Assembly: GCF_041435015.1 (NCBI RefSeq)
Contig: NZ_CP107989.1
Location: 2,790,001-2,854,000, forward strand
Source: Streptomyces canus
GTDB taxonomy: Bacteria > Actinomycetota > Actinomycetes > Streptomycetales > Streptomycetaceae
DNA length: 64,000 nucleotides
Direction: 5' to 3'
A program made the translations under genes and the position numbers. The notes below the pieces were generated by a model, which was given only the letters and a program-made list of their open reading frames with translations, was not told where the DNA came from and made no database searches. Positions 17,654 through 25,499 of the stretch are shown in pieces (position 1 is the first letter of the stretch; the number at the start of each line of letters is the position of its first letter).

Positions 17654-18399
17654 TCTTTCATGATCCTTTCCAGGGCGGGCTTCCTCGCAACTTCAGCCAC
17701 CCTACCTCGCCATAAACACCAGTTTGACGCACCGATCACACGTATGGAAAGTTGTTCCCCACCAGCACGTTTCCGTGTGGCGCGTACCGCCTGTTTCAGG
17801 GCGACCTGTCCGTTTCTGCCGACAGGAGTACGCCGGGCGACGTGGCACAAGCCACATTCACCCAGCGACATAAGTCACGTCTGGCAGGCCGTATTTGATC
17901 TTCGATCGGAAAGCGCGGAGGCGACCGTGGAAACACCTCATCCACATCGCGTTTCCGCTGCAGGGAATACCAGATTCCCGCTCCAATTCGGACACAATGG
18001 CACGCTCTCGGCGTACAGGGCAACCGCGGCAACGGTGCGCTTCGACGCGAGGACGGACCCCGCCAGGCCCTATGCGGACGACTGCGGCACACGACCGTTC
18101 GGCGACTCTCTGCAACCAGTACAGAGTTTAAGAACCAAGTCTGGATCTTGACACCGGTCCGTGCGTATGTTCGTCGTCCCCGGGCAGCCCGCCTGCGGCG
18201 ACGAACGTGAGGAGACCGCGAGCACGGACCGGACCGCGAAGGTCCGCAAATAGCGACGGCGCCCGAGAGCGGTAACTCGCGGACGCCGAACGCTAAGCGG
18301 CATACCCGCCCCGGCAAGGGCGGAGATTGCCCACCATCACCACGCTGAGTCCTTCCGAGGGGCGCGTCAGCGTGGCAACACTGCAAAGGGGAGTATCGC
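17654..18399. other. Divergent non-coding region
   Basis: No credible protein-coding gene was found in about 745 bp. It is less GC-rich than its surroundings, carries several GTTTCC/GGAAAC motifs and small dyads such as GTGGCACAAGCCAC (about 17839-17852), and contains the large nested inverted repeat at 18154-18232. It must hold the promoters of the XRE operon and of the mobilisation operon, and might hold a replication origin. Confidence 0.5.
18154..18232. repeat. Nested inverted repeat upstream of the mobilisation operon
   Basis: Outer arms CCGGTCCGTGC (18154-18164) and GCACGGACCGG (18222-18232) are perfectly complementary over 11 bp. Inside them GTTCGTCG (18169-18176) pairs with CGACGAAC (18199-18206). 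A TTGACA lies next to the left arm (18148-18153). The structure could be an operator, an attenuator hairpin or an origin element. Confidence 0.6.
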
Positions 18400-18546
18400 A
18401 TGCCTCCTGCCCTGCGCAAAAGGCCCTTCCGCCTGGCCTGCGCGGCAGCCACCACCGCTTCGGCGCCTCAGCGCCCCGAGCGGGACCGCACCACCCTGGC
18501 CCCGGCGAGCAGCCGGACCCGCCCGCTCGTCTGGAGCGGCCGATGA
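18400..18546 (+). CDS. Small basic leader protein coupled to HTH gene
   Basis: ATG at 18400 follows AAGGGGAG at ideal spacing; the stop TGA (18544-18546) overlaps the next ATG (18543). The 48-residue product is Arg/Ala/Pro-rich with no domain. The good ribosome site and ATGA coupling argue for a translated leader; composition alone would not. Confidence 0.45.
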   Translation: MPPALRKRPFRLACAAATTASAPQRPERDRTTLAPASSRTRPLVWSGR

Positions 18547-19439
18547 GCAGCGAAGCCCGCGAGTGGGTGTGGGAGCACAGCTCCAGCCGAGGGGCCGCGC
18601 GCCTGGTCCTGCTGTCGATCGCCGACCGGGTGACCGACGAGCAGTGCATCTCCTGGGCCTCGCTGTCCAGCCTGGCCAAGCGCACCCGCGCCTCGGTCTC
18701 CACGGTGCGCGAAGCCGTCGAGCGCCTGCTCCTGGCCGGCGAGCTGGAACAGCTCGATGACCTCGTAGGCCCGCAGCGCAGCACGGTCTACCGGATGCCT
18801 CTCGCCGCCGAAGTGGTCGCCGAGGCCCAGCGCGAGCAGCAGAAGCAGGAAGACAGCGATACAGCAGCAGACGAGCCCGCGGGCCCTGCGAAGCTTCGGC
18901 TCTCGGCTCTGCGGCGGTACGGAATCCGCCCGCGTGAGGTGCCGGAATCCCCCGCGAGGGTCCGGAATCCAGCAGTACCGGAAACCGGCAGCTCGAGGCG
19001 GAAACCGGCACAGCGACGTACCGGCCACCGGCACAGCGATGTACCGGCTACCGGCACACAGAACCGTAGTGAACCTGATTTGAACCGGAGGTACAGCAGT
19101 AGTGGTGCTGCCGTCCTCCCGGCTGCCGAGTGGCAGGTCGACTCCGCCACCCACACCTGGGCCCGCCAGCAGGGACACCTCGATCGCCTCGGCGAGCAGG
19201 GCCTGCGGGCCGCTGACGCGAAGTGGCGTGCACACCGGGCGGGCCATGCTCCGAGGGCGGCGGAAGCCTGGGCTGCCGACTGGCGCTCCTGGGTCGCCCG
19301 GGAGCACGCTCCCAGCCGACCGAACCTCTACGCCGTGCCCGGCAAGAACACCGCCGTACCGGGGGGCATGACGCGGACGGAGGCCCACACCGCCGCCCTG
19401 CTTGCCGCCCTCGACGAGCCGACCGGAACGGAGGGCTGA
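18543..19439 (+). CDS. Plasmid-type helix-turn-helix protein
   Basis: ATG at 18543, coupled to the small ORF before it. 298 residues. The N-terminal 90 residues form a winged-helix DNA-binding domain (KRTRASVSTVREAVERLLLA) similar to HTH proteins that open mobilisation/replication operons of actinobacterial plasmids. The middle is a low-complexity P/T/R-rich segment with repeated VPATGT/PETG-like words; the C-terminal part (EWQVDSATHTWARQQGHLDR) is a separate helical module. It could be a replication-accessory or regulatory protein. No origin-nicking or polymerase motif is present. Confidence 0.68.
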   Translation: MSSEAREWVWEHSSSRGAARLVLLSIADRVTDEQCISWASLSSLAKRTRASVSTVREAVERLLLAGELEQLDDLVGPQRSTVYRMPLAAEVVAEAQREQQKQEDSDTAADEPAGPAKLRLSALRRYGIRPREVPESPARVRNPAVPETGSSRRKPAQRRTGHRHSDVPATGTQNRSEPDLNRRYSSSGAAVLPAAEWQVDSATHTWARQQGHLDRLGEQGLRAADAKWRAHRAGHAPRAAEAWAADWRSWVAREHAPSRPNLYAVPGKNTAVPGGMTRTEAHTAALLAALDEPTGTEG

Positions 19440-19441
19440 CC

Positions 19442-20158
19442 GTGGATCGCCGCGAAATCGCAGCCCTGCTGGCCTACATCGGCCGACTCGACCCCCGCAC
19501 CATCCGCACCGACCAAGGCGAGGCGCGCGACCAGCTCGCCCAGTGGCACGAGCTGCTCGGCGACGTGCCGATGGCCACCCCGCACGGCTGGGACGTCCGC
19601 GTCGCCGCCCGCCAGCACATCCGCACCTCGCCGTACCAGATCCTGCCGGCGGACGTGGCCCGCCCCTGGGAAAGCTACCGGCGCGACCGCCTGGCGAGGC
19701 ACTCCGATCCCACGCCGTCCGTCGACCCGGACGACCAGGCCGCCTGGACCGCAGAGCTGGCCGGCACCCGCCGCGCCGTCGCCGCTGGCACCGCCCAGCC
19801 CGCGCAGGCCCGAGCAATCACCAGCGGTCGCGACGGGGTCGACCCGAAGCTGGAGGCGCGGCTGCGGGAGATCGGCTCCTGCATACCGCCCGCCGCCCGA
19901 GCAGCCCTCGCGCCGTACCGACCCGCCCGCGCAGCCCGTGAGGCAGCTGTCGCGCAGGGACTGCCCGATGCCCTGAGCATGCGGTGCGAGTGGTGCCTGG
20001 CCCAGCCCGGCGAACCATGCCGCCGCCGAAGGATCGGCCCCGACGGCGGAGCCCGCGGAACCGCCCCGCGCGCCACCCCGCACCCCGGCCGCCTCGACCT
20101 CGCCACCGCCCAGCAGGCCCAGCACACCGAGCAGGCCCAGCAGCCCGCCCTGGCCTGA
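19442..20158 (+). CDS. Hypothetical protein with C-terminal zinc finger
   Basis: GTG at 19442, three bases after the previous stop. 238 residues; mostly helical, with a C-terminal CEWCLAQPGEPC finger followed by basic residues and a conserved-looking PHPGRLDLA. Such CxxC...C fingers with a downstream His recur in Streptomyces element-encoded proteins. DNA or RNA binding is plausible but not shown. It belongs to the operon that leads to MobC and the relaxase. Confidence 0.65.
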   Translation: MDRREIAALLAYIGRLDPRTIRTDQGEARDQLAQWHELLGDVPMATPHGWDVRVAARQHIRTSPYQILPADVARPWESYRRDRLARHSDPTPSVDPDDQAAWTAELAGTRRAVAAGTAQPAQARAITSGRDGVDPKLEARLREIGSCIPPAARAALAPYRPARAAREAAVAQGLPDALSMRCEWCLAQPGEPCRRRRIGPDGGARGTAPRATPHPGRLDLATAQQAQHTEQAQQPALA

Positions 20159-20314
20159 CCGGCGCACCCGGCGCGTGCACCGCCGTCCGCTGCACCGCCA
20201 CCCGACACGACCCGCACCGGCTGCGACGCACGCCCCGCGCCGCAGCCGGCACCCGACGCCGCACCCGCCGAACCGCCCTAGCCGGCCGCCGCGGCAGCAC
20301 ATCGGAGACCCGCC

Positions 20315-20956
20315 TTGCGCCACATCACCACCCACGACGCGCCAGCCACCGGCCTGCGCGGCATCGCAGACACCAGCTGGCACACCCGCGCAGCGTGCCA
20401 CGGCATGGACGTCGAAGACGCCGACGCCGTGTTCTTCCCCGGGCCCCGAGACCACGAGGAGATCGCAGAGGCGAAGGAGCTGTGCGGCTGGTGCCCCGTA
20501 CGCCGCGAGTGCCTGGACTTCGCCCTGGAGAACGTCCTCAAGGAGGGCGTCTGGGGCGGCCTCACCGAAGCCGAGCGGCGCCCGCTGCACGACGGACTGC
20601 ACCAGCGCCTGGACTACCGGCGCGTGACCGCCTTCTTCCAGGGACGCGACGTGCACCTGACCGAGGCCGAGCGGCAGGTCGTCATCGACCACGCCTACGT
20701 CCGGGGCTGGCAGCCCGACCGGCTCGCCGCCGCCCTGCAGATCAGCCACAAGCACGCCCGAGACCTGCTCCGGCAAGCCGCCAACAAGGTCCTCGACCGC
20801 GACCGTAGCTACGGCGTGCCCCGCCCCAAGAAGAAGCGGAAGAAGACCTCCAAGACCAAGGGCACCCCCGCGTCCGCAGCTCCCGGCACGCAGCAGCCGG
20901 CAGGCCGCCCGGCAGCGTCGCCCCCGACGCACGCCCCTCTCGGAAAGGCAGCATGA
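20315..20956 (+). CDS. WhiB-like iron-sulfur regulator
   Basis: TTG at 20315 after GGAGA. 213 residues. The WhiB core is clear: Cys in RAACHGMD, then LCGWCPVRREC supplying the CxxCx5C cysteines, and the GVWGGLTE turn. WhiB-like proteins bind a 4Fe-4S cluster and act with sigma factors. The protein continues about 110 residues beyond the usual end, with an HTH-like ADRLAAALQISHKHARDLLR (with R/P start) and a Lys/Pro tail, so it may bind DNA directly. The stop overlaps the start of the DUF2637 gene. This is a typical plasmid/ICE-borne Wbl protein. Confidence 0.85.
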   Translation: MRHITTHDAPATGLRGIADTSWHTRAACHGMDVEDADAVFFPGPRDHEEIAEAKELCGWCPVRRECLDFALENVLKEGVWGGLTEAERRPLHDGLHQRLDYRRVTAFFQGRDVHLTEAERQVVIDHAYVRGWQPDRLAAALQISHKHARDLLRQAANKVLDRDRSYGVPRPKKKRKKTSKTKGTPASAAPGTQQPAGRPAASPPTHAPLGKAA

Positions 20957-22590
20957 CCCACCCCGTCCTCGCCTTCGGCGCTACTTCGGACCTCCCTCTC
21001 CTCCTCGCCGCCGTCGTGCCCGCCACCCTCGCGCTCGTGCTGACCGCCTGGACCATCCGGCGCCGGGGATCTCGCTCGCAGAAACGTCTCGGCGGCCCGG
21101 CGGTCAAGGTCGCCGCCGTCGCCGCCCTCGGCTGCACCGCCTACAGCGCCGACACCTCGTGGCGGTTCGCCGCCGACTACCTCGACATGGCCGGCGCCGC
21201 CGAGCGCGCCGGCATGTTCGCCGCCGCCGAACTCGCCCTGTTCGCCACCGCGCTGATGGCACGGCAGAACCTCGCCGTCCAGGGCGCCCCCGGCCTGCCG
21301 GGCACGCTGGTCTGGGTGATCACCACGGTGCAGGTCATCCCCGCCTACGCAGAGAGCGGCCCCATCGGCGGCACAGTCCGCGCCTTCGTCGGGCCAGTCA
21401 TGGCGGCGATGCTGTGGCACCTGGCCATGGGCATCGAACTGCGCCTGCGCACACCCGGCGCCGCCTCAAAAGGACTGATCGCCGTCCTGGGCCGGGAGGC
21501 ACGTGAGCGTCTCCTGTCCCGCCTCGGCATCGCCGCGCGAGACCGCGACGCCGCACAGATCACCCGGGACCGGGCCACCGCCCGTGCGGTCGCCCTCGCC
21601 GCCCGCCTCGCCGAGCGCACACCCGAGCAGCAGCGGAACCGTCGAGGCCGGCGGCTGACCCGACGCCTGTCGAAGGCGGTCGGCAGGGCTTCGGTCGGCA
21701 CCGACCCCCTCCAGCGAGCACAGCTGCTCGCCCAGCTCGCCGCCCGGCGACACGCGCTCGCGCTCGCCACGGTCCCGCTCCCTTCTCCCTGGTCCCCCGC
21801 GCACAGCAGCGCATCGGCGGCCACGGTCCCCGCACAGCCGACATCGAATGTGCCGGTCCCCGTCCCCGGTCCCGACAGTTCCGACGAGCCGGTCCCGGAC
21901 CGAGGACCGAGGACTCCTCGGGGACCGGTCCCCGAGGAGGCGGACCCTGAAGCCAAGGTCGGCGCGGGGACCAAGGGCGAAACGGGAACGACCGCAGGGA
22001 CCAAGCCCCCTGAAGACGGCGCGGTCCCGGGGACGGGTCCCGCCGATCCAGAAGCCGCAGCGCGGGTCTCAGCGGCCACGAGGACCGACCGCAACGCGCG
22101 AGAAGTAGCAGCTCGGGACCCAGATTCTCATCGGGGACCGAGCCTCGCGAAGTCGGGGACCGAGAGCACCGAGGACCGAGGACCGACCGCCACCGGGTCC
22201 GGGACCGAGACCACCCAGGACCGAGGACCGACCGCCACCGAGTCCGGGACCGTGACCACCCAGGACCGAGGACACAAGGTCCCACTCCGTCGGAAGTCGG
22301 CCAGGAAGTCCCGGACGAAGAACAAGGACAACCGTGCCCGGTCCCGCTCTCCGCAGACGGAGCGCCCGGCACGCGAGCTGGGCGAGTCCGAGCGCCAGCT
22401 TGTCCGCGAGGTACGCCCCCATGTTCCCGCCCTGCTCGAACGGGACGGCAACGGAGCGATCACCCGGGTGCAGCTGCGCGAAATCATCCGCCGCCAGGGC
22501 CTGACGGGTGTCGGGAACGACCGACTCGGCCTCGTCCTCCAGGAGCTGCGGAACGAGGACATCACGACGACGAGGAGCACTGCCCGATGA
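20953..22590 (+). CDS. DUF2637 membrane protein with long charged tail
   Basis: ATG overlaps the WhiB-like stop (ATGA). 545 residues. The first about 160 residues contain four to five hydrophobic helices (LLLAAVVPATLALVLTAWTI, LALFATALMA, LVWVITTVQVIPAY), matching DUF2637 proteins of actinobacterial conjugative plasmids. Then comes a basic cytoplasmic segment and a low-complexity P/T/G/E-rich region with 15-residue tandem repeats, ending in a winged-helix-like C-terminus (TRVQLREIIRRQGLTG). The combination suggests a membrane anchor that contacts DNA during transfer; this is inferred. Confidence 0.75.
   Translation: MTHPVLAFGATSDLPLLLAAVVPATLALVLTAWTIRRRGSRSQKRLGGPAVKVAAVAALGCTAYSADTSWRFAADYLDMAGAAERAGMFAAAELALFATALMARQNLAVQGAPGLPGTLVWVITTVQVIPAYAESGPIGGTVRAFVGPVMAAMLWHLAMGIELRLRTPGAASKGLIAVLGREARERLLSRLGIAARDRDAAQITRDRATARAVALAARLAERTPEQQRNRRGRRLTRRLSKAVGRASVGTDPLQRAQLLAQLAARRHALALATVPLPSPWSPAHSSASAATVPAQPTSNVPVPVPGPDSSDEPVPDRGPRTPRGPVPEEADPEAKVGAGTKGETGTTAGTKPPEDGAVPGTGPADPEAAARVSAATRTDRNAREVAARDPDSHRGPSLAKSGTESTEDRGPTATGSGTETTQDRGPTATESGTVTTQDRGHKVPLRRKSARKSRTKNKDNRARSRSPQTERPARELGESERQLVREVRPHVPALLERDGNGAITRVQLREIIRRQGLTGVGNDRLGLVLQELRNEDITTTRSTAR
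22173..22277. repeat. 45-bp tandem repeat inside the DUF2637 gene
   Basis: Two full units (22173-22217 and 22218-22262) and a partial third share GGACCGAGGACCGACCGCCA at their start. Being 15 codons long they preserve the frame and encode (T/E)DRGPTAT-x-SGT-x-T repeats. Confidence 0.75.
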
Positions 22591-22778
22591 AGACGTGCCA
22601 CCAGTTCGACACCGTCCGCGCGGAGTACGAGCGAGAGATCGGATTCATGCTCGCTCACTCTGAGCGGCACGCGGGCAGGCCGGCGGCGAAGTCCAGTGCG
22701 AAGCAAGCTGCCTCGGCGAAACAGCGAATGGCTCGCGCGCTCAACAGCCACGTCGGGCGCTGCCCCGAGTGCGGCTAA
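22587..22778 (+). CDS. Small basic protein
   Basis: ATG overlaps the DUF2637 stop (ATGA). 63 residues, Lys/Arg/Ala-rich helix, with a C-terminal GRCPECG that is half a zinc ribbon, and a Cys near the N-terminus. Function unknown; position implies co-translation in the mobilisation operon. Confidence 0.6.
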   Translation: MKTCHQFDTVRAEYEREIGFMLAHSERHAGRPAAKSSAKQAASAKQRMARALNSHVGRCPECG

Positions 22779-22815
22779 ACCGGCAAAACCCCAGCTCAAA
22801 GCCCGTACCCATAAA

Positions 22816-22842
22816 GGTGGCCCTGCTTCACGCCGGGCCACC
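22816..22842. terminator. Hairpin between small genes
   Basis: GGTGGCCC (22816-22823) pairs perfectly with GGGCCACC (22835-22842), 11-base loop, just before the AGGAGG ribosome site of the gene at 22863. It could be a weak terminator, a processing site or an attenuator within the operon. Confidence 0.4.
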
Positions 22843-22862
22843 GCCCGCTTAGGAGGTACGCC

Positions 22863-23099
22863 GTGATTCCGCGTCCACCTCGTTCTTCCGAGCCGACCAC
22901 CGCCGAGGCCGATGCCTGGGCGGACGTCTTGGTCCGCCGGCAACTCCTACACGCCGTCGTCCTCACGCCGACCGGTCAGTGGCTCGTCCAGGACCGCCCC
23001 GACGGACCGGTCCGCGTCCTTGCCAGACCAGCCGATGTCCTCGCGCTGGCCGCAACCATCCAGCAGCGCACCCGCTCCACGAGGCCCGAATCCCGATGA
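22863..23099 (+). CDS. Small protein of the mobilisation operon
   Basis: GTG at 22863 preceded by AGGAGGT. 78 residues, one compact alpha/beta unit (QLLHAVVLTPTGQWLVQDRP). Its TGA overlaps the ATG of mobC (23096-23099). No known family recognised; probably an accessory of the relaxosome by position only. Confidence 0.6.
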   Translation: MIPRPPRSSEPTTAEADAWADVLVRRQLLHAVVLTPTGQWLVQDRPDGPVRVLARPADVLALAATIQQRTRSTRPESR

Positions 23100-23722
23100 C
23101 GAACGCACGCAAGAACAGCACCACCCCGGAACCTGATCCCGACTCCAACTCGGTCTCGGGGCGAGCAAGTTGGGGCGGAAGCGTAGCTTCCGCCGAACCC
23201 ACCCCCGAGGGGGCGGGAGAGGACCTGCACCGGGGGGCGCAGGTCCTTGAGGCTTCGACCGGGGGCGGATCGAAGCCGGGGCAGGGGGAGAAGCAGACTG
23301 AGCCGCGTGTACGCCGACAGCGCGCTCCTCGCGCCCGCCAGCGTCCGCGCCAGTCGCCCGAGAAGAAGCGCCTCCACCAGCCCAACACACGTTTCAATGA
23401 TGATGAGTTCGCCCTGATCAAGTCCGCCGCCGCCCAGTGCAATCTGTCCGTCGCCGGGTTCCTCGCCCGCTCCTCGCTCGCCGCTGCCCGCGACCTCAAC
23501 CGCACCAGCGCCGAGATCGCCGACGAACGCGACGTCATCACAGCCCTGTTCGACAGCCGACGCCGGCTCGGCTGGGCCGGCAGCAATCTCAACCAGGCAG
23601 TCAAGGCGCTCAACTCCGGTGCAGACGTTCCTCAGCTCGAAGCAGCCGTCGCCGCCGTACGGCGTGCCGCCGACACCGCCCACGAAGCCGCCACACGGCT
23701 GATCGAGCACCACGGCTCATGA
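23096..23722 (+). CDS. mobC: MobC-type relaxosome accessory protein
   Basis: ATG at 23096, overlapping the previous stop. 208 residues. The N-terminal about 95 residues are low-complexity and correspond to a hairpin-rich stretch of DNA. A MobC/ribbon-helix-helix-like region follows (FNDDEFALIKSAAAQCNLSV, then SVAGFLARSSLAAARD) with the NLNQAVKALN helix typical of the family. MobC proteins bind oriT and help the relaxase. The stop overlaps the relaxase start (23719-23722), confirming a mobC-relaxase pair. Confidence 0.82.
   Translation: MTNARKNSTTPEPDPDSNSVSGRASWGGSVASAEPTPEGAGEDLHRGAQVLEASTGGGSKPGQGEKQTEPRVRRQRAPRARQRPRQSPEKKRLHQPNTRFNDDEFALIKSAAAQCNLSVAGFLARSSLAAARDLNRTSAEIADERDVITALFDSRRRLGWAGSNLNQAVKALNSGADVPQLEAAVAAVRRAADTAHEAATRLIEHHGS
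23174..23277. repeat. Array of four inverted repeats in mobC, candidate oriT
   Basis: GGCGGAAGC/GCTTCCGCC (23174-23194, loop GTA), CCCCC/GGGGG (23202-23213), GGACCTGC/GCAGGTCC (23221-23246) and GGCTTCGA/TCGAAGCC (23251-23277) are all perfect and lie back to back. The encoded protein here is low-complexity, so the DNA structure, not the protein, appears constrained. The position, immediately upstream of MobC's DNA-binding region and the relaxase gene, suits an origin of transfer. Confidence 0.55.
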
Positions 23723-25458
23723 TCCCCAGCGTCAACCCGTCCGGGTCGGACACCAGAGGTCTCCTCTACTACCTCTACGAGACCGGCAAGTACGAGGACC
23801 ACACCGACCCCCACCTCATAGCCTCCTTCGACGGCATGTCCCCCGACCCCGGCCGCGACCCGAACGCCACCCTCACAGACCTCCAGCAGCTCCTCGACCA
23901 GCCTGTGATGGCCCTCGCCAAGCACGCCCGCCCGGCCAAGCACGTATGGCACACCTCCGTACGCGCCGACCCCGGCGACCGCATCCTGTCCGACGAGGAG
24001 TGGGCCGGCATCGCCCGCCGCATCGTCGCCGCCACCGGCATCGACCCCGGCGACGGACAGCCCGGCTGCCGCTGGGCCGCCGTACGCCACGCCGACGATC
24101 ACATCCACATCGTCGCCACCCTCGTCACCGAGGACGGCCACCGCCCCGACGACTTCCGCTCCGGCGCCCGCGCCCAGGCAGAAGCCCGGCTCATCGAGAA
24201 GGAACTCGGCCTCCACCAGGTCGCACCCGGCGACGGCACCGCAGCCCAACGGCCCACCAGCGCCGAACGCCACAAAGCCGAGCGGCAGGGTCGTGAGCGC
24301 ACCGCCCGCGAGGAACTGCGCGAAGCCGTACGACGGGCGGTGGCCGGCGCGAGGAGCGACGAGGAGTTCTTCGACCGGCTCGCCGCCGCCGGCCTCCTGA
24401 TCCGCAAGCGCGCCGCTCCCTCTGGCGACCTCCTCGGATACAAGGTCGCCCTGCCCGATGACCTGAACAAGGACGGCGAGCCCGTGTTCTACCCCGGCGC
24501 GCGCCTGGCGCCCGACCTGTCGCTGCCCCGCATCCGCGAGCGCTGGGCCGGTGACGCGCAGGACGTTCCGGCTGCCCGGCGGGAGGATGCGATCCGTACG
24601 GGGCCGGGCAGTCCGGCCGCCGCACGCCGCGGGATGGCCTCGGCCGTGTGGCAGGCCGTGCTCGTCGTCGAGCACGGCGAGGACGCGGTCGCCGCAGCCC
24701 ACATCGCGGCGGCCGGCGAGGTCCTGGATGCCTTCGCGAGGACCTCCGCCGCCCACACCCGCCGCGAACTGCGCGACGCTGCAACGGCATTCGAACGGGC
24801 CTCGCGCTCTCACGTCCGCGCCGTGCGCGGGCACGATCGAGCCCTGCGGCAGGCCGCCCGCGACCTCGTCCAAGGCGGCCCGGCCATCGGCCGCGGCGAG
24901 GACGGAGCCACCACGGCCATGGCCATCGACATGCTGTTCTTCCTCATCACCGCCGCCGCGCGCTGGCACGCCAGGAAGGGCCACGCCCAGCAGGCCGAGG
25001 CCGCTACCCGGGCCGCCGCGCACCTGCGCACCGCCTACCAGGCCGCCGCCGCCCAGCCCCTGGGCGTGCTCTACCAGCGCGGCCGACGCCTGAGCCGACC
25101 GATGCTCCAGCGGCAGACCGTGCTGCTGCGCGAGGCGCTGCCGGAGCTGGCCGAGCAGATCCTCGCCGAGCCTGGCTGGTACGCCCTGGCGGCGACCATC
25201 GCGGACGCCGAAGCCGCCGGCCACGATCCGGCCGCCCTCCTGTCCGACGCGGTAGAGCGTCGTGAACTCGACACCGCGGACTCGGCCAGCGATGTCCTGG
25301 TGTGGCGGCTGCGGCGGATGGCCGACCCGCCCGCCGACGCCTCGGGAGTACCGGAGCACGGCGCGGTGAAGGGCCCGTCCGCCATGCGCCCTGTGGCGTC
25401 CCGTCCCACGTCGTCTAACCGGTACCGCGGCGAAGAGGCGGCAGGCAACACGCGATGA
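23719..25458 (+). CDS. mobA: MobP-type relaxase/mobilisation nuclease
   Basis: 579 residues. The N-terminal 190 residues are a relaxase/mobilisation nuclease domain: Tyr-rich RGLLYYLYETGKY, WHTSVRADPGDR, and the metal-binding triad in VRHADDHIHIV (H124, H128, H130). Such enzymes nick oriT, stay bound to the 5' end through a tyrosine and lead the strand into the recipient. The remaining part is long, helical and Ala/Arg-rich, without a recognisable helicase. ATG overlaps the mobC stop. A related but histidine-less protein is encoded at 60762-61607. Confidence 0.9.
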   Translation: MIPSVNPSGSDTRGLLYYLYETGKYEDHTDPHLIASFDGMSPDPGRDPNATLTDLQQLLDQPVMALAKHARPAKHVWHTSVRADPGDRILSDEEWAGIARRIVAATGIDPGDGQPGCRWAAVRHADDHIHIVATLVTEDGHRPDDFRSGARAQAEARLIEKELGLHQVAPGDGTAAQRPTSAERHKAERQGRERTAREELREAVRRAVAGARSDEEFFDRLAAAGLLIRKRAAPSGDLLGYKVALPDDLNKDGEPVFYPGARLAPDLSLPRIRERWAGDAQDVPAARREDAIRTGPGSPAAARRGMASAVWQAVLVVEHGEDAVAAAHIAAAGEVLDAFARTSAAHTRRELRDAATAFERASRSHVRAVRGHDRALRQAARDLVQGGPAIGRGEDGATTAMAIDMLFFLITAAARWHARKGHAQQAEAATRAAAHLRTAYQAAAAQPLGVLYQRGRRLSRPMLQRQTVLLREALPELAEQILAEPGWYALAATIADAEAAGHDPAALLSDAVERRELDTADSASDVLVWRLRRMADPPADASGVPEHGAVKGPSAMRPVASRPTSSNRYRGEEAAGNTR

Positions 25459-25499
25459 GCTCTCCAGGGGGCCGACGAGAGTGATGGGGCGCTGTACCA

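Noticed and set aside
19328..20932. A 534-codon minus-strand open frame
   Set aside because: Antisense to the zinc-finger and WhiB-like genes, whose motifs are clear; composition is shadow-like.
22137..22280. Possible CRISPR-like repeats
   Set aside because: The 45-bp units are directly abutting, in frame and coding, with no spacers.
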